Source: Sediminibacterium sp. (GTDB lineage: Bacteria; Bacteroidota; Bacteroidia; Chitinophagales; Chitinophagaceae). From it: a DNA stretch of 64,000 bases. The notes beneath the pieces are model-generated. The model made no database searches, had not been told where the DNA came from, and saw only the letters and a program-made list of their open reading frames with translations. The position numbers and the translations under genes were made by a program. Below, piece after piece: positions 61,478 through 64,000 of the stretch. The stretch is from assembly GCA_017537025.1 (NCBI GenBank), contig JAFWCB010000009.1:59443-123442 (forward strand), read 5' to 3'. Position 1 is the first letter of the stretch. Every line of letters starts with the position of its first letter.

Positions 61478-63613
61478 TCATGATATAGGCAGGGTTATAA
61501 TAAACTTGGTTCCGCCCATTCCCATCGCTCTATTGGGTAAGCCATTAATTGTTGTGCTCTCAACCATTATCTCTCCACCATGTGCTTTCACAATATCGTA
61601 CGCTAAGCTTAGCCCCAACCCCGTTCCTTGTCCTGTTGGTTTGGTGGTGAAAAAGGGCTGGAAGATTTTTTCTTTGATCTCACTAGGTATCCCCGTGCCG
61701 TTGTCGGATACTGTGATTTCAATTTTATTCCCCAAGTTTTTGGTGCTTACAGTAACTGTTGGGCTATAAGGTGTAAGCTGTAAGCCGGAAGGAATAACTT
61801 TTTCCTCACTACTTATTGCTTCAACCTTATGGCTTATAGCCTCTTCCTTCCCCCTTTCGCCTACGGCGAAAAACGCATTATTAATCAAATTCAACACCAC
61901 CCTTCCCATATCCTGCGGAACGATATTTACTTTTGGTATCGTTTCATCAAACTCCGTTTTAAATTCTGCATTAAAGTTCTTGTCTTTTGCTCTTAGTCCG
62001 TGATACGCTAGTCTTAAATACTCATCACATAAAGCATTGATATCCGTTGGTTCTTTTTGTCCGCTTGAGGTTCTAGAGTGCTGCAGCATTCCCTTTACGA
62101 TTGCCGCTGCTCTTTGTCCATGATGATTGATTTTTTCAGAGTTGGATTGAAGGTCTTTTAGAATATCTTGCTGATCGGCTGTCACCCCGAGCTTGTCGAG
62201 GGGTCCCAGCTCTTGTAACAATTCATTATTTAGCTCCGAGAAATTATTCACAAAATTTAATGGGTTCTGTATCTCATGAGCAATGCCGGCTGTGAGCTCA
62301 CCTAATGATGCCATCTTCTCGGATTGGATGAGTTGGGTTTGGGTGGATTTCAGTTCTTGCAAGGTACTTTCTACTTTTTCTTTCTGTTCTTGTAAGACTA
62401 AATTCGCTTTCTGCTTTTGGCGATTGTTTCGGTAAAATACAAAAGCAAGTATTGATAACAACCCTAATCCGGCGAATAAAGCAGTAGTTCTGATTTTATT
62501 TTTAGAAGCCAGATTTTCCTGAGCTTCTTTTTCCAGCCGCAGTTGTTCTTCAAAATTGACATTTTGAAATTTATTTATTTTGTTGCTCCAATCCTTTGAT
62601 AAGCTATCACCTATAGTCTTTGAAATAGTAAGATAAACAAATGCACTGTCTAAATTTCCCTCTTCCTTCCAAAGCAAGGCAAGAAGGCCTGCTGAAGTAC
62701 CTTTTACTATTTCAGCAGATTTAAAATTTATTGCCTCAAAAAATGCATTTTTTGCATAGTATTTAGCCGAATCCCGACGTTTTAATTTTGCGTATAAGTA
62801 GGCAAGGTTAAGGCTCGTATTAATTTCACTTCGACTGTTTTTTTGTTGCCGGCTTGCCAATAAACTTTGCCAATAATAATACTTTACGGAATCAATCTTA
62901 TTTCTTTTTAAATACACTAAGCCGAGTGAACGCAATATTATACCGTTAAAAATTCTCCAGCCAGTAGTTTCTGAGTAACTCAATGCACGTTTATTATAAA
63001 TAATAGCCGAATCCAATTTATCAGTATCAACAAAAAATTGTCCAATATTCATATTGCCTTGTACAAAAGCCATTGACTTTGTACTTTCAAGTGTTTTAAA
63101 AATTTCAAGTTCATCTTTATAATATTGAATTCCTTTTTCGGTATTTCCTGCAGTCAAATAAATATTTCCGAATTGATGAAATGTGTAACCCATCTGGCTT
63201 AACCTGAATTTATGAGGATCAGTAAATTCATAATTTTTGGGGATGAATACTCCTTTCTCATTTTTTTCATCCTTTTCAATATCCAATGCTTCGTTAGCCA
63301 ATTTTAAACTAAGGGTAAGGTTTCCAGTTTGTGCGGCAAGATAGGATTGATACTCTGTAAAAAAGTGGGCTATCCATAAAGGTTGATTCATTTTTTTTGC
63401 TATTCTCACTCCTTCGTCTGCGAATAACAAACAGCTATCCCGATTATTCTCTGCATAATTGCCCGCAAGATCAAAAAGAACAACCATTTTAGTCAACTCA
63501 TCAGGTGCAGTTGTTAAAGCAGTTTTCAGACTGTCCAAATTGGTTTGCCAAACCTGCGCTTTAGAAAAAAAGGGGAGTGTGAAAAAAAATAAGATTTTTA
63601 TGTACTGCTTCAT
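61478..63613 (-). CDS. TPR-containing sensor histidine kinase (copy 3)
   Basis: 711 residues: signal peptide (KQYIKILFFFTLPFFSKAQ), TPR region (about 25-360), membrane helix (TTALFAGLGLLSILAFVFY) and a short coiled coil. The kinase core follows with H446 in [12 protein letters not shown] and DNGTGIP. Both repeat-derived insertions are present. The last 30 residues differ from copies 1 and 2 (VKAHGGEIMVESTTING and a longer end), marking the limit of the shared tract. It starts 8 bases before the end of the next kinase gene's coding region on the minus strand and is one of three in tandem. Confidence 0.9.
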   Translation of the reverse strand: MKQYIKILFFFTLPFFSKAQVWQTNLDSLKTALTTAPDELTKMVVLFDLAGNYAENNRDSCLLFADEGVRIAKKMNQPLWIAHFFTEYQSYLAAQTGNLTLSLKLANEALDIEKDEKNEKGVFIPKNYEFTDPHKFRLSQMGYTFHQFGNIYLTAGNTEKGIQYYKDELEIFKTLESTKSMAFVQGNMNIGQFFVDTDKLDSAIIYNKRALSYSETTGWRIFNGIILRSLGLVYLKRNKIDSVKYYYWQSLLASRQQKNSRSEINTSLNLAYLYAKLKRRDSAKYYAKNAFFEAINFKSAEIVKGTSAGLLALLWKEEGNLDSAFVYLTISKTIGDSLSKDWSNKINKFQNVNFEEQLRLEKEAQENLASKNKIRTTALFAGLGLLSILAFVFYRNNRQKQKANLVLQEQKEKVESTLQELKSTQTQLIQSEKMASLGELTAGIAHEIQNPLNFVNNFSELNNELLQELGPLDKLGVTADQQDILKDLQSNSEKINHHGQRAAAIVKGMLQHSRTSSGQKEPTDINALCDEYLRLAYHGLRAKDKNFNAEFKTEFDETIPKVNIVPQDMGRVVLNLINNAFFAVGERGKEEAISHKVEAISSEEKVIPSGLQLTPYSPTVTVSTKNLGNKIEITVSDNGTGIPSEIKEKIFQPFFTTKPTGQGTGLGLSLAYDIVKAHGGEIMVESTTINGLPNRAMGMGGTKFIITLPIS
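61764..61871 (-). repeat. Heptamers and hairpin in kinase copy 3
   Basis: CTATAAG, GTGTAAG and CTGTAAG (61764-61784) and TTTCGCCTACGGCGAAA (61855-61871) mark the same ATPase-domain insertion as in copies 1 and 2. Confidence 0.83.
62179..62206 (-). repeat. CTGTCACCCCGAGC element in kinase copy 3
   Basis: Same 28-base in-frame segment as in copies 1 and 2, read as [10 protein letters not shown]. Confidence 0.82.
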
Positions 63614-63621
63614 TTTAATAC

Positions 63622-64000
63622 TTAAATGGGTAATTGAACACTAAATGTAGTTCCTTCTCTTTCTTTACTTTCTACTTTCAATTCGCCCCCATGCCCTTTT
63701 GTTACGATATCATACGCAAGGCTCAACCCTAGCCCCGTTCCTTGTCCGGTTGGTTTGGTGGTGAAGAAAGGCTGGAAGATTTTTTCTTTGATCTCATTTG
63801 GTATCCCCGTTCCGTTGTCGGATACTGTGATTTCAATTTTATTCCCCAAGTTTTTGGTACTTACAGTAACTGTTGGGCTATAAGGTGTGAGCTGTAAGCC
63901 GGAAGGAATACCTTTTTCCTCACTACTTATTGCTTCAACCTTATGGCTTATAGCCTCTTCCTTCCCCCTTTCGCCTACGGCGAAAAACGCATTATTAATC
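63622..64000 (-). CDS. Sensor histidine kinase (copy 4), C-terminal part, cut by window edge
   Basis: The frame is open from the stop at 63622 to the window end and continues outside; the ATG at 63849 is internal. Visible parts are the N-box end (NNAFFAV), the repeat-derived insertion, [30 protein letters not shown] and [15 protein letters not shown]. The ending GTTFSVQLPI differs from the other copies. It is 8 bases upstream of copy 3 in the same direction, so the kinases may be co-transcribed. Its sensor half is not visible. Confidence 0.85.
   Translation of the reverse strand, partial: INNAFFAVGERGKEEAISHKVEAISSEEKGIPSGLQLTPYSPTVTVSTKNLGNKIEITVSDNGTGIPNEIKEKIFQPFFTTKPTGQGTGLGLSLAYDIVTKGHGGELKVESKEREGTTFSVQLPI
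63878..63985 (-). repeat. Heptamers and hairpin in kinase copy 4
   Basis: CTATAAG, GTGTGAG and CTGTAAG (63878-63898) and TTTCGCCTACGGCGAAA (63969-63985) show the same insertion as in the other three kinase copies; one base differs in the middle heptamer. Confidence 0.8.

Noticed and set aside
1-64000. tRNA, rRNA, prophage or insertion sequence
   Set aside because: I found no convincing cloverleaf, rRNA segment, transposase, integrase or phage gene in any gap; gaps are all under 300 bases.

Overview
The window looks like chromosome from a Bacteroidota bacterium, most likely a Chitinophagales/Chitinophagaceae-type organism. It is AT-rich by eye. Several genes open on TTG with little Shine-Dalgarno signal. 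Families typical of this phylum recur: DUF4290 upstream of murA, DUF5690, DUF3500 plus HupE/UreJ, TPR-type sensor kinases, tandem rhomboids with EEP proteins, PD40/S41 proteases and BNR-repeat secreted proteins. Coding density is very high: no stretch over 300 bases lacks a gene. I see no tRNA, rRNA, CRISPR array, transposase or phage module.

Layout. 1-540: end of a HigBA-type toxin-antitoxin pair. 540-1750: an amidohydrolase. 1850-5130 (minus): probable operon pheS, desaturase, recO, methyltransferase. 5200-7300: DUF4290 protein and murA. 7330-14080: AraC regulator, DUF3500 lipoprotein with HupE-like membrane protein, tricorn-like protease. 14150-18840: cation/proton antiporter and a 5-oxoprolinase operon (pxpB, pxpC, pxpA) with an NRAMP-like transporter. 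18800-26100: selU, SixA-like phosphatase, EamA exporter, glycosyltransferase, aminotransferase and small hypothetical genes. 26100-35800: BNR-repeat protein, DUF5690 protein, TPR histidine kinase, penicillin acylase and a UDG-like protein. 35800-42670 (minus): tightly packed rlmD, rhomboid, rhomboid, EEP, EEP, cysS. 42700-49360: TlpA-like thioredoxin, metF, lptB, GH3, fabG, SbtA-like permease. 49460-53930: ABC transporter, HlyD adaptor and TolC-like channel. 53950-58140 (minus): adk, paaZ, enoyl-CoA hydratase, AlkA-like glycosylase. 58300-64000: msrB and three tandem TPR histidine kinases, the last cut by the window edge.

The most unusual signal is not a gene. The region is peppered with short dispersed elements of at least three kinds: (i) tandem arrays of degenerate 7-base units; (ii) hairpins of the type TTTCGCC-N3-GGCGAAA or CCCCGCC-GGCGGGG; (iii) a segment related to TGTCACCCTGAGCTTGTCGA. 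They lie in short intergenic gaps, at 3' ends where they supply stop codons, and in frame inside genes: the amidohydrolase, pheS, selU (twice, encoding almost the same peptide), a glycosyltransferase and all four histidine kinases. Two paralogous kinase 3' ends (near 32880 and 59000) give a natural comparison of a site with and without the TGTCACCCTGAGC/hairpin element. I found this by reading, and all comparisons are by hand.

Other notable points: MurA has Asp in place of the fosfomycin-target Cys, one of the two rhomboids has lost its catalytic Ser, and the ABC protein has a degraded signature motif and H-loop. The four kinases share a nearly uniform catalytic half behind different TPR sensor halves, suggesting duplication with gene conversion.
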